Source: Geosiphon pyriformis
Taxonomy: Eukaryota > Glomeromycota > Glomeromycetes > Archaeosporales > Geosiphonaceae
Direction: 5' to 3'
DNA length: 64,000 bases
Assembly (NCBI GenBank): GCA_016748015.1
Contig: JAAOMT010000295.1
Span: 750,604 to 814,603 of the forward strand
The translations under genes and the position numbers were made by a program. Below are positions 55,480 through 64,000 of this stretch, piece by piece; within the stretch, counting starts at the first letter, position 1, and each line of letters starts with the position of its first letter. The notes beneath the pieces were generated by a model. The model was not told the DNA's origin. It saw only the letters and a program-made list of their open reading frames with translations, and searched no databases.

Positions 55480-57431
55480 TTTAATTTCTTCAGCAGTAGA
55501 ACTGCTTTAACTACTCTGTTTTTTCACTTGCTTCAGTAATTTCAGAATGAGTTTCAATAATTTTTTAATTTCCTTGATTTCCCTTTCTGGGTTGTATGCC
55601 TTATTTTTCTCTGCCAAGTTAGACTTAATTAGAGTATTCTGGTTTGGTACCCTACTTTTTACCTTTCTTTTTCTCTCTGTATTGTGATTTTGCTGTTGAG
55701 CGACCATCATGTCTTTTTCCTTCTCTACTGTTACTTTAAGTTTGGCAGCTACTGTGCTCAGCAGTTTGGCTATTTTATCAACCTGTAGTCTCAACTCATT
55801 AATTTAAGCCTTCTATGGTTGGTTGACTCCTCCTTTTTTTGGTTGGTTTTCTTTATTGTTTACTTGTGGACCAGGTTTTTGGAATTTGTTTGAATTTGAG
55901 CCATTCAGATTATAAGGCAGTCTGAGTGCAACCATTTTGGCATATGATTTTCCACCAAAAGCCTTGATATTTTCCTCTGGAACATTCTTCCTAACATACA
56001 GTTTTGCCAATCTAATATTGTTGGTAACTTTCTTGGTATCCCCTTCTTTTTTCCTTTGTAGAGTTGAACATTTGGAAACCAAATGCCCTATCTGGTAACA
56101 AAAGTGGCACTCTTTGGCATCAGTAGGCACCCAGTGAACCAGTATGTTTCCAATTACCAATGGCTTTTTGGTAGCATTGTTGCAACTAGCTTCACTGTCA
56201 AATCCTATGTAAGCACAGCCCATCCTTGTATAGTTCTTACTAGTTCTTGAGATGAAGCAAGATCAGGCTTTAATCTGATCCAGAGTGGTGCTCAAGTAGT
56301 GAGCAGTACAGTTTTATAACAAACCTACTAGTTTGGCTTCCCAGGTTTTCCTTTGCTCAATAATCTTCTGGGTCTTAACCATTAAGTAAATTCTGACTGT
56401 CTTTCCTAACCATGGTTGACCATTGGTTTACAGCTCTGGTTGCTGTATTCAACCACTGCAGATTGCCATTTTCCAGCTACTTTGATTTGAACTTTTTTAA
56501 TCTTGTCAAATTTTTTTATAGCAGCTCCCACTTCTCTGTCTGAAATACCTAAAAAGATATCTCTTACCAGGACTTTTCTTTGACCAGCCATCTGATTGGT
56601 AATGCCATCAGTAGCCATTAGAAATGATTCAATCTTTTTATTTGCTAGTATTTCTCTGGCCTGGTCCCTTCCAGCCACTTGGGAGAAATCCACTCAGATT
56701 TCTTGGTTTCTTGCCATCACAGCTCTCAAGAAATAACTGACATCTCCCAAAAGATTGTAAATCCACCTCACTTTCTTCTCCATAATTTTTTTTGGTATAT
56801 CTATTACTTGCACAAAAAGCACATGTCTTTTGGTTCCATAAACCACAGTTTTCTATCCTTTCTTATGGTTTGGTTCCATAAACATGGGTTTTTTGCCAAG
56901 TGATTTACTACTATATTGTCCTGAACTTGGACTTTCTATTCTGCTAGATAGGCCTGATTCAGAGTCTTCCATGTCTTCTATAGTGTTATCTGAATTAGCT
57001 TTATCTTTGTTTGCATCAAATAGATTGTTCATTTGCTTCTCAATTTCTACCACAGAATTTCTACTGTTAATCCTGTCCAAAATATCAGGGTTGCATTTTC
57101 TTAGAGCTGCTTCTATCTGCGCAGCTCTTTCACTATTTCTATTAGGTACTTTTGAAGGTTTATCCAATTTTTTTAGGGACTTTGAGGCCCCTTTTTCACT
57201 AGTTCAAGCTTCTATTTGGAATTTGTTGCTATTTTTTCCTTTGTTAAACATTGGTTGCAAAACAAAGTTGTTGGTTTGACCAGTTGTGTTTTTGAATAAA
57301 TTTTTTTTAATAACTTGGTTGAATCTTTTGGTTAGATCTTTTACACTTATTCTTCCAATATGTCTGTATTTTTTATTAGTTTTTTCCTCTAGTCTGTTGG
57401 CCATTATTGGAAAAAAATCTGCTGCTTTCCT
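55480..57431 (-). pseudogene. LINE B ORF1, main part (broken)
   Basis: 57204-57455 holds ADFFPIMANRLEEKTNKKYRH. 56853-57167 has LRKCNPDILDRINSRN and an acidic/Ser-rich stretch. 56406-56693 has RKVLVRDIFLGISDREVGAAIKKF (RRM-like). 55813-56223 has the knuckle CHFCYQIGHLVSKC (CX2CX4HX4C). 55507-55794 is a coiled-coil-like tail (LRLQVDKIAKLLSTVAAKL, then EIKKLLKLILKLLKQV). The N-terminal part is at 59894-60181, beyond O3. Different from O-family ORF1. Confidence 0.8.
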
Positions 57432-57572
57432 TTTTTTTTTTTTTTTTGTTAACATATAGCCATGCCAGTTATTTATTAGTTATGACTACAGTAATGTGGC
57501 AGTTTCATAAAGCCAGCTTACCCAATAATACAAAATAACAAGATGCAGCTAACCACAAGTGGAAAGCCCTAA

Positions 57573-59802
57573 CTACACATTAGTACTACCTTTGCTACTT
57601 AATGTATCAAACATATTTAATTCATACATCTTACCCATAATGCTAACAAGCTCATGACTATTCTTAACCATACCACTCATCCACTTAGCAGTCTGATCAG
57701 AACTGGATTTGATTTTGGAAGGCTGTTCTTCCCATAGGTGCATCATGACATCGAAGGTGTTATCATAAACTGAAAAATTTTTATCATTATCATTAACATC
57801 ATCAAGCATGTTGTCAACATCTGATCCATTCTCCAAACAGATCTGTTCACTTATTGTCTCAAAACATGTCAGTCTTTTCTGCAATGGCAGCCAAGCCTTT
57901 ATTTTGCTTAGCCAACCCATCCACACATTCCTTAATTGATATGTCCACAGCAGATGGAATAGACAGCAATTTGGTAACCAATGCAACCAGAGCACCAACA
58001 GGCTCAACTAAGGATTTAATCAACACAGATAGTTCACTAAGGCTGGACTTAAGAAAAGCCAACCTAGACTCAACAGCAGTATTGAAAACAGAAGGGGCAG
58101 CAGGCAACATGAGCATTGTAATTGGGGGGGAGACCACTGAGATCCAAGTTCACATCAGCAGCAGCAGCAATAGGGAGAACCACAAAAGCAGCAGCCTTGG
58201 CATAAGATTTGAATCCAGCAAATGAGGATTTGAAAACTTTGGGGCTACCAGAGAAGTTGGAAGGGACTTTGGGGGGAAGGGGTGGAGACACCTTGTACTC
58301 TAAAGCTAAGTGGTCCAAACCTTGACACTTATAGCAATGGTAACATCCAGGTGTTTCTCACCAGATGTGGCAGTCATGTAAGATACCAGTTTTAGAAACA
58401 GCAATGTTCAAAGATTCCAAGAAATCAAAAGTAACCACAGCAAATTGTTGACATCAATAGGAATCAGAGAAGCAGAGAATGAAACATGTACAGCCACCAA
58501 CTTGGAAGACCAAATCACTTATTTCAAATGCAGTACAGCCAAAGGGAAGATTGACCAGCTTAGCTTTGAAGGTATCTCTTGAGAAGATAACCTCTTTTTG
58601 GTTGACAATGGGAAAAATTCTAATACTGTCTTTTTTGACCAGAACAGACCAGTGAGAGAGAGCAGTAACAACAGAAAAAGCGTCCTTAAAATGAATCACA
58701 GCATATTGCTATAAGCCAACAGGCTTTAACTTAACAGAAGTGACAACACCAAAAATGCCAAGAGCAGTTTTGATGTCATCAGAAGAGGTACCCAAAAGAA
58801 CATTGTGCAGTGCAACTGACAGAGATAGAGAAAAAACAGAGGCCACACCAGAAGACCATGCAATCTTAAAAGTGGTCAAAAAAATCTTATTACCAATGGC
58901 CACTTTGGTGGCACCAGTTAGACTCTCCTGAGATGCAAATTCCACACAGAACAACTTAACAGCATCTCATGAAACTGACTTAAGCCCAATACAACCAGGC
59001 AGCAGCTGAAACAAAGAACAAAGAAGGGCCATCTTGATCTTGAATGTGGCACCAGGTACTAGATTGGAGGCCATCCAACCAGAGAACCTCTGACAACCAT
59101 CACATTTTCCTAAGCACCACCATCAGCAGTGCCAGAAACTGGGGGGGACAGTTGATTCTATTTCCATCTGATCAGTTCAATCTTTGAGATCATCTGGATT
59201 GATGGACTGTTTTGCTACTGGGATTGGTAATGATCTGCCAGAGAGTACCACATCAGGCAACACAGCCAGTAGTTGATCTTGGCCCATCTTGGGAGATGTG
59301 CCACTGCTGTTGCCATCCATATTAGGAAGAGGGCTGGCTGCTGCTGTGGAGATCTTACCAAAGATCTCATCTGGACCATAGCAGTTGCAACTGCCTGCTG
59401 CTGTTTTTTGGAATTTTTTGCTTTTGTGGCCATTTGTAAAGCAGTAGTAGTAGTAGTAGTAGTAGTAGGAGTAGTGAAAGCAGGAAAGACCAACTTGTTG
59501 ACTGGTCTGTTATTAAAAATCTTTGGGCTTTTAGAAGTAGTAGAGACAACACTGGGACTAACTTGGGTGTGTCTTTTGGAAAAAACTTTGACTGGAGAAA
59601 AACCACCAGTCAAAGGAGAAGAAAATGAACCAGAAGCCGCTAAAGGCAACTTATCACTAGTATTTTTCAAAGGAAATGTAGCCAGAACATTTTGTCTAGC
59701 TGCTTTAATAACAGAGAGACCCTCTCATGTTGAAACTTTATTAGTTACTATAGGAAAAGTAACGTTTGCAACTTTTTTACTCTTAGCCCTATTCGTGGTC
59801 AT
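57573..59802 (-). pseudogene. O3 ORF1 (broken)
   Basis: Same protein order as O2 and O4: SPKIFNNRPVNKLVF, ACT/AGT repeat at about 59446-59470 (poly-Thr), LFCVEFASQESLTGATKVAIG, GCTAFEISDLV, knuckle CYKCQGLDHLALEY (last Cys changed to Tyr), LSELSVLIKSLVEPVGAL, acidic tail and FDVMMHLWEEQPSKIKSS. Stops include TGA in VST-stop-EGL, as in O2. Confidence 0.82.
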
Positions 59803-59842
59803 AAAATTTAGGAGAAAAAGAGTTTTTTTTTTTTTTTAGTTC

Positions 59843-59880
59843 TCAATTCTTTTGTAAAGGAATGTATCTTTTGCTTTTTC
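59843..59880 (-). other. Gypsy gag-like sequence at the 5' end of O3
   Basis: The minus strand reads AGCAAAAGATACATTCC... for about 38 bases, matching G7 gag at 42223-42260 with about 3 mismatches. It is followed by 15 A and then by the normal O 5' end. It lies inside the O3 TSDs, so it was integrated with O3. Confidence 0.75.
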
Positions 59881-59893
59881 CTGCTGCTTTCCT

Positions 59894-60181
59894 GTGTAGA
59901 GCTGTTCTTTTTAATGTGTTGGCTATTCTAAAAGGTGTGTTGTCTCTACTGCTTGTATCCACACTTCCAAATAGTTTGTTGACAGTTACAAATCTGAATG
60001 GAGGTGTAGTAGGCCTTGCTGATTTTACTGTTGTTGTATTTGGTCGAGTTGTATTATTTTCTTCTTTATCTGTAGTGGAGGCTATTTTTCCCTCCACTTG
60101 GTTTTTACTGTCAGTAGTCCCTTCACTTGTACTTCTTTGCATGACTGGTGTTACTTTACTGTTAGTGTTATTGTCAGACAC
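59894..60181 (-). pseudogene. LINE B ORF1, N-terminal part
   Basis: MSDNNTNSKVTPVMQRSTSE start at 60181, Thr/Ser/Asn-rich, then TPFRIANTLKRTALHRKAA, where O3 interrupts. About 96 codons belong to LINE B. The apparent continuation past 59893 (GKSKRYIPLQKN) is O3-derived gag-like sequence. Confidence 0.72.
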
Positions 60182-60321
60182 TTTTAAGTCTGTTGTGAAA
60201 GTAATTATATATTATAATTAAAGATTTCTTTGCAAAAACTTAATTTCCAAATTTGAGGCATAGTAAATTGTGTGATAACAGTCAAAAAGAGAAAAAAAGT
60301 TTTTATTGTAATTTTTTTTTC
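60182..60321 (-). other. LINE B 5' UTR
   Basis: About 140 bp between the TSD and the ORF1 start, T/A-rich, no ORF. Its end is set by the TSD at 60322-60335. Confidence 0.65.
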
Positions 60322-61169
60322 TTCTGTCCAGTTTCTTCCAGAGTCTACTCTTTTAATTAACTTTCTGATGGCTTTGGCATATTCAGTTACCACTTCACTA
60401 GGATCTTGGGTTCTTCTTTTTAATTCCATGTGCCATTTAGAGATTAGGATGGGAGTTTTGAATTTATTTTCAAAGTGAGTAGTAAAAGAGATATTTTTTT
60501 CTCCAACATTTGTTGGTGTCCATCTAATGATTCTTTGGTAAGCACCAGCATCAGTTTTTTGTGAGAACCAAGTAGCAGAAGAGCTTTGAAGGTAACCACC
60601 AATGATTTGAAACTTGTATTTATTATCATATTGGTTGGCTGTGGCAGCTCTTTCAAAGTCATCTAACTATTCAATTGGATCTTGTGCATCATTTCTAAAT
60701 AATGGTAATGGGGTATTGTTTCTTCACCCTAAAGCAGTTTGTATGCCTTGGAGGGTAATCAAAATGTTTTGTTGTATAGGATCATTAGCCATTGGTTCAA
60801 GAATAACTGTTTGTGTGGAATGTTCTGATTTACTTGAGAAGAGATCAAAAACAAAAGCAGTTTGATAACTTTCTTCTTCTGTTTCAAAGAGTGTTTCAGT
60901 TAGCTAATAAGCAGCAATCCAAATATAAATTTGGTGATTTAGGTATTCAGAATCAAGGGGCTGTTGTTTAAAGGTTGTGGAATATAAAAGTTGATTGATG
61001 CTGTTGTTTTTTTCTTCAAGATCAAAGTAATAAGTTGTATAGGCTGTGTAGGATTCAGCTGAATGCTCATTCAGGAACCAGTTCCAAAAGTCTTGGAATT
61101 GTCTACTGGATTGTTCTTCAATGGGGAAACAAATCAAGCAGAAGAGCAAAGGATTGAGTTAGGGGAGGT
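60322..61169 (-). pseudogene. G5 gag, N-terminal part
   Basis: Minus-strand CLICFPIEEQSSRQFQDFWNWFLNEHSAESYTAYTTYYFD (60904-61149), then ALQGIQTALG..., YKFQIIGGYLQSSSAT and MELKRRTQDPSEVVTEYAKAIRKLI (60205-60429), ending GRNWTEE at the LINE B target. It aligns with G7 gag at 41370-42225. The start codon and 5' LTR are missing on the O4 side. Confidence 0.83.
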
Positions 61170-63589
61170 AAAAAACTCTTTTTCTCCTAATTTTTATGAC
61201 CATGAATAGAGCTAAGAGTAAAAAAGTTGCAAACATTACTTTTCCTATAGTAACTAATAAAGTTTCAACACAAGAGGGTCTCTCTGTTATTGAAACAGCT
61301 AGACAAAACGTTCTGGCAATATTTCTCTTAAAAAATATTAGTGATAAGCTGCCTTTAGCAGCTTCTGATTTATTTTCTTCTCCTTTGGCTGGAGGTTCTT
61401 CTCCAGTCAAAGTTTTTTCAAAAAGGCACACTCGGGTTAGTCCCAGTGTTGTCTCTACTACTTCTAAAAGCCCAAAGATTTTTAATAACAGACCAGTCAA
61501 CAAGTTGGTCTTTCCTGCTTTCACTACTCCTACTACTACTACTACTACTACTACTGCTTTACAAATGGCCACAAAAGCAAAAAATTCCAAAAAACAGCAG
61601 CAGGCAGTTGCAACTGCTATGGTCCAGATGAGATCTTTGGTAAGATCTCCACAGCAGCAGCCAGCCCTCTTCCTAATATGGATGGCAACAGCAGTGGCAC
61701 ATCTCCCAAGATGGGCCAAGATCAACTACTGGCTGTGTTGCCTGATGTGGTACTCTCTGGCAGATTATCACCAATCTTAGTAGCAAAACAGCCCATCAAT
61801 TCAAATGATCTTAAAGATTGGGCTGATCAGATGGAAATGAAATCAACTGTCCCTCCCCCAGTTTCTGGTGCTGCTAATGGTAGTGCTTGGGAAAATGTGA
61901 ATGGTCATCAGAGATTCTCTGGTTGGGTGGCCTCCAATCTAGTACTTGGTGCTATATTTAAGATCAAAATGGCCCTGCTTGGTTCCTTGTTTCAGTTGCT
62001 GCCTGGTTGTATTGGGCTTAAGTCAGTTTTATGAGATGCTGTTAAGTTGTTCTGTGTGGAATTTGTATCTCAAAAGAGTCTAAATGGTGCCACCAAAGTG
62101 GCCATTAGTGATGGAAATTTTTTGACCACTCTTAAGATTGCACAGTCTTCTGGAGTGACCTCTGTTTTTTTTCTCTCTCTGTTAGTTGTACTGTGTGATA
62201 TATCTTTGGATATCTTTTCTGATAACATCAAAACTGCTCTTGGCATTTTTGGTGTTGTCACTTCAGTTAAATTAAAGCCTGCTGGCTTATGGCAATATAC
62301 TGTGGTTCATTTTAAGAACATTTTTTCTGCTGCTGCTACTCTCTCTAACTGATTTGTATTGGTCAAAAAAGATAGTGTTAGGATTTTTTCCATTGCCAAC
62401 CAAAAGGAGGTTATCTCCTCAAGAGATACATTCAAAGCTAAGTTGGTTAATCTTCTATTTGACTGTACTGCCTTTGAGATAAGTGATTTGGTCTCCCAAG
62501 TTGGTGGCCATATATGTTTTATTTCTTGCTCTCCTGAATCTTATTGACGTCAATGCTTTGCTGTGGTTACTTTTAATTCTTTGGAATCTCTGAATGTCAC
62601 TATGTCAAAAACTGGTACTTTGCATAATTGTTGTATCTAGTGGGAAACTCCTGGGTATCACCACTGCTACAGGTGTCAAGACTTGAATCATTTGGCTGTG
62701 GATTGCAAGAAGTTGTTTTTTATCTTATCTAAACTCTCTTTTAACATCTTTGGTGGCCCCAAAAACTTCAAACCTTTATTTGTTAGATCTAAATCTTATG
62801 CCAAGACTGCTGCTTTTGTGGTTTCTTCTGGTGCTGCTGCTGCTAATATGGATTTGGATCTTGGTGGTCCTCCCAAAACTGTGACATCCATGTTGTCTGC
62901 TGTATTTTCTGTTTCCAATACTGCTGTTGAATCTAGATTGGCTTCTCTTGAATTCCACCTTAGTGAATTATCTGTGTTAATAAAATTTTTAGTTGAATCT
63001 GTTAGTGCTCTGATTGCATTGGTTACCAAATTGCTGTCTACTCCATTTGCTGTGGATGTGTTAGTTAAGAAATGTGTGAATGAATTGGCTAAGCAAAATA
63101 AAAACTTGGCTGCTGTTGTCTCCATAATATAGAAAAAATTAACATATCTTGAGACAATATGTGAACAAGTCTGCTTGGAGAATAGATCAGATGTTGATGA
63201 CATGGTTGATAATGTTAATAATAATGATAATGAAGATAAAAACTTTTCAGTTTATGATAACATCTTCAATGTCATGATGTACCTATGGAAAGATCAGTCT
63301 TCTAAGATCAAATCCAGTCCTGATCAAACTGCTAAGTAAATAAGTAGTATGATTAAGAATAGTCATGAGCTTATTAGTATTATGAGTAAGATGTATGAAT
63401 TAAATATGTTTGATACATTAGGTAGCAAAGGTAGTACTAGCATGTAGTTAGGGCTTTTCACTTGTGGTTAACTGTATCTTGTGATTTCTGTATTATTGGG
63501 TAAGCTGGCTTTGTAAAACTGCCACATTACTGTGGCTTAACTAATAAATGACCAGTGTGGCTACATGTTAACAAAAAAAAAAAAAAAAA
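61170..63589 (+). mobile_element. O4, ORF1-only retroposon (full length)
   Basis: The 5' end AAAAAACTCTTTTTCTCC matches the O3 5' end. ORF1 is 61196-63447 and the 3' UTR 63448-63572 ends CTACATGTTAAC, with 17 A (63573-63589). No clear TSD: the left flank is G5 gag and the right flank is the truncated O5. No RT. Confidence 0.9.
61196..63447 (+). pseudogene. O4 ORF1 (about 750 codons, broken)
   Basis: MTMNRAKSKKVANITFPIV start. ACT repeat at 61521-61555. The N-terminal half is open to 61780. KIKMALLGSLFQLLPGCIGLKSV, LFCVEFVSQKSLNGATKVAI, LGIFGVVTSVKLKPAGLWQY and CTAFEISDLVSQVGGHICFI follow. The knuckle CYRCQDLNHLAVDC (62665-62706) keeps CX2CX4HX4C. C-terminal helix ASLEFHLSELSVLIKFLVES, acidic tail, last codons TSM-stop. 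It has CAA (Gln) where O2 and O3 have TGA in VST-x-GL. Confidence 0.84.
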
Positions 63590-64000
63590 TAGTGCCACCA
63601 AAGTGGCCATTAGTGATGAAGTTTTTTTGACTACTTTTAAGATTGCAAAGTTCTCTGGTGTAACCTCTGTTTCTTCTTCTTCTTTGTCAGTTGCACTTTG
63701 TAATATACTTTTGGATACCTTTTCTGATGATATTAAATCTGCTCTTGATATGTTTGGTGTTATTACTTCAGTCAAGTTGAAGCCAGCTGGTTTATGACAA
63801 TATGTTGTGGTTCATTTCAAAGACATTTTTTCTGCTGCTGCTGCTGCTCTTACTCACTGGTCTGTGCTGGTAAGAAAATACAGTGTTAGAATTCTCCCTG
63901 TTATCAACCAAAATAATGTTATTTCTTCAAAAAATGCTTTTAAGGCTAAGTTGGTTAATCTTTTTTTTGGCTGTATTGCCTTTGAGATAAGTGATTTGGT
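63590..64000 (+). mobile_element. O5, 5'-truncated O-family copy (runs off window)
   Basis: Begins directly after the O4 poly(A) at an internal ORF1 point (SATKVAISDEVFLTT), continues LGIFG-like DMFGVITSVKLKPAGL-stop, WSVLVRKYSVRILPV and FEISDLV to the edge. 5' truncation is typical of LINE-type integration. Confidence 0.82.

Larger units (their letters stand above)
57432..59880 (-). mobile_element. O3, ORF1-only retroposon inserted in LINE B ORF1
   Basis: 13-bp TSD CTGCTGCTTTCCT at 57419-57431 and 59881-59893. The 3' poly(A) is the T run ending at 57447. The start codon is 59800-59802 and the stop is 57573-57575. Upstream of the usual O 5' end are 15 A (59823-59837) and about 38 bases nearly identical to gypsy gag (G7 42223-42260), which also belong to the insert. 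Removing the insert rejoins LINE B ORF1 as LHRKAADFFPIM. Confidence 0.92.
40435..60321 (-). mobile_element. LINE B, non-LTR retrotransposon (split by G7, O2, O3)
   Basis: 14-bp TSDs TTCTGTTCAGTTTC (40421-40434) and TTCTGTCCAGTTTC (60322-60335) bracket it in G5 gag. Its 3' poly(A) is 40435-40448 (T run on plus). Minus-strand order: 5' UTR, ORF1 (split by O3), ORF2 endonuclease, [O2], RT, RNase H, C-terminus, [G7], last codons, ~128-bp 3' UTR, poly(A). Each nested element has its own TSD. After removing them the LINE is about 7.4 kb. It has an intact FVDDT RT motif but many stops. Confidence 0.88.
24450..61169 (-). mobile_element. G5, gypsy element split by G6 and by LINE B
   Basis: Five segments on the minus strand join in protein order: 3' LTR 24450-25116, 3' ORF 25117-25611, [G6], 35727-40434 (3' ORF start, integrase, RNase H, RT, protease, gag C-terminus), [LINE B with its own insertions], and gag N-terminal part 60322-61169. 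Gag reads GRNWTEE at the right break, and the same TTCTGTYCAGTTTC target sequence is present on both sides of LINE B. The 5' LTR is missing: gag is cut at 61169 by O4. It belongs to the same family as G7. Confidence 0.85.

Noticed and set aside
59273-59839. 188-codon plus-strand ORF (and its twin on the minus strand at 61159-61725)
   Set aside because: Both are exact antisense readings of the O-family ORF1 N-terminus. The poly-Val stretch is the complement of the ACT repeat.

Overview
This 64 kb window is almost entirely transposable-element DNA. I see no convincing host gene, rRNA, tRNA or CRISPR array. It is AT-rich and very poor in CpG (3 CpG dinucleotides in the first 1,020 bases by hand count). 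Nearly every element ORF is broken by stops and frameshifts. The non-LTR retrotransposon proteins (LINE A and the 'O' family) resemble families I remember from arbuscular mycorrhizal fungi (Glomeromycotina: Rhizophagus, Gigaspora and relatives). A large, repeat-rich Gigasporaceae-type genome is my best guess. That assignment rests on memory of protein families, not on a search.

Layout. (1) 1-15.8 kb: LINE A on the minus strand, running off the left edge, split by a complete gypsy-type LTR retrotransposon G1 (3567-13446, minus, 986-bp LTRs, with dUTPase). (2) 15.8-22.2 kb: AT-rich decayed DNA with an old ORF1-only retroposon O1 (minus), a gypsy remnant G2 (minus), an LTR fragment and a DDE transposase tail. 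The transposase is cut exactly at a perfect 19-bp Tn5 mosaic end (21940-21958), so an assembly or library artefact is likely. (3) 22.2-24.4 kb: gypsy remnant G4 (minus). (4) 24450-61169: one nested stack. Gypsy G5 (minus) sits in G4. G5 is split by gypsy G6 (25612-35726, minus, with dUTPase) and by LINE B (40435-60321, minus). LINE B is itself split by gypsy G7 (40588-48210, plus) and by two ORF1-only retroposons, O2 (52033-54433, plus) and O3 (57432-59880, minus). (5) 61.2-64 kb: ORF1-only copies O4 (complete, plus) and O5 (5'-truncated, plus, runs off the right edge).

How the pieces fit. Target-site duplications (TSDs) and protein continuity across each insertion let the layers be separated: 14-bp TSDs for LINE B and O2, 13 bp for O3, and 4-bp TSDs for G7 (CTAG), G6 (ATGT/ATAT) and, allowing CpG decay, G1. 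The gypsy elements fall into two groups. G1 and G6 encode gag, protease, a Cys-rich region, dUTPase, RT, RNase H, integrase and an extra 3' ORF. G2, G4, G5 and G7 lack dUTPase but carry a different conserved 3' ORF. Primer-binding sites, visible in G1, G6 and G7, all begin TGGTGC.

The most interesting biology is the O family: about 2.4-kb poly(A)-tailed units with a single ~750-codon ORF1 (RRM-like region plus CCHC knuckle) and no RT. Their last codons, ~125-bp 3' UTR and tail closely match the 3' end of the RT-bearing LINE B. They look like non-autonomous, ORF1-only passengers of LINE B, comparable in concept to mammalian HAL1.
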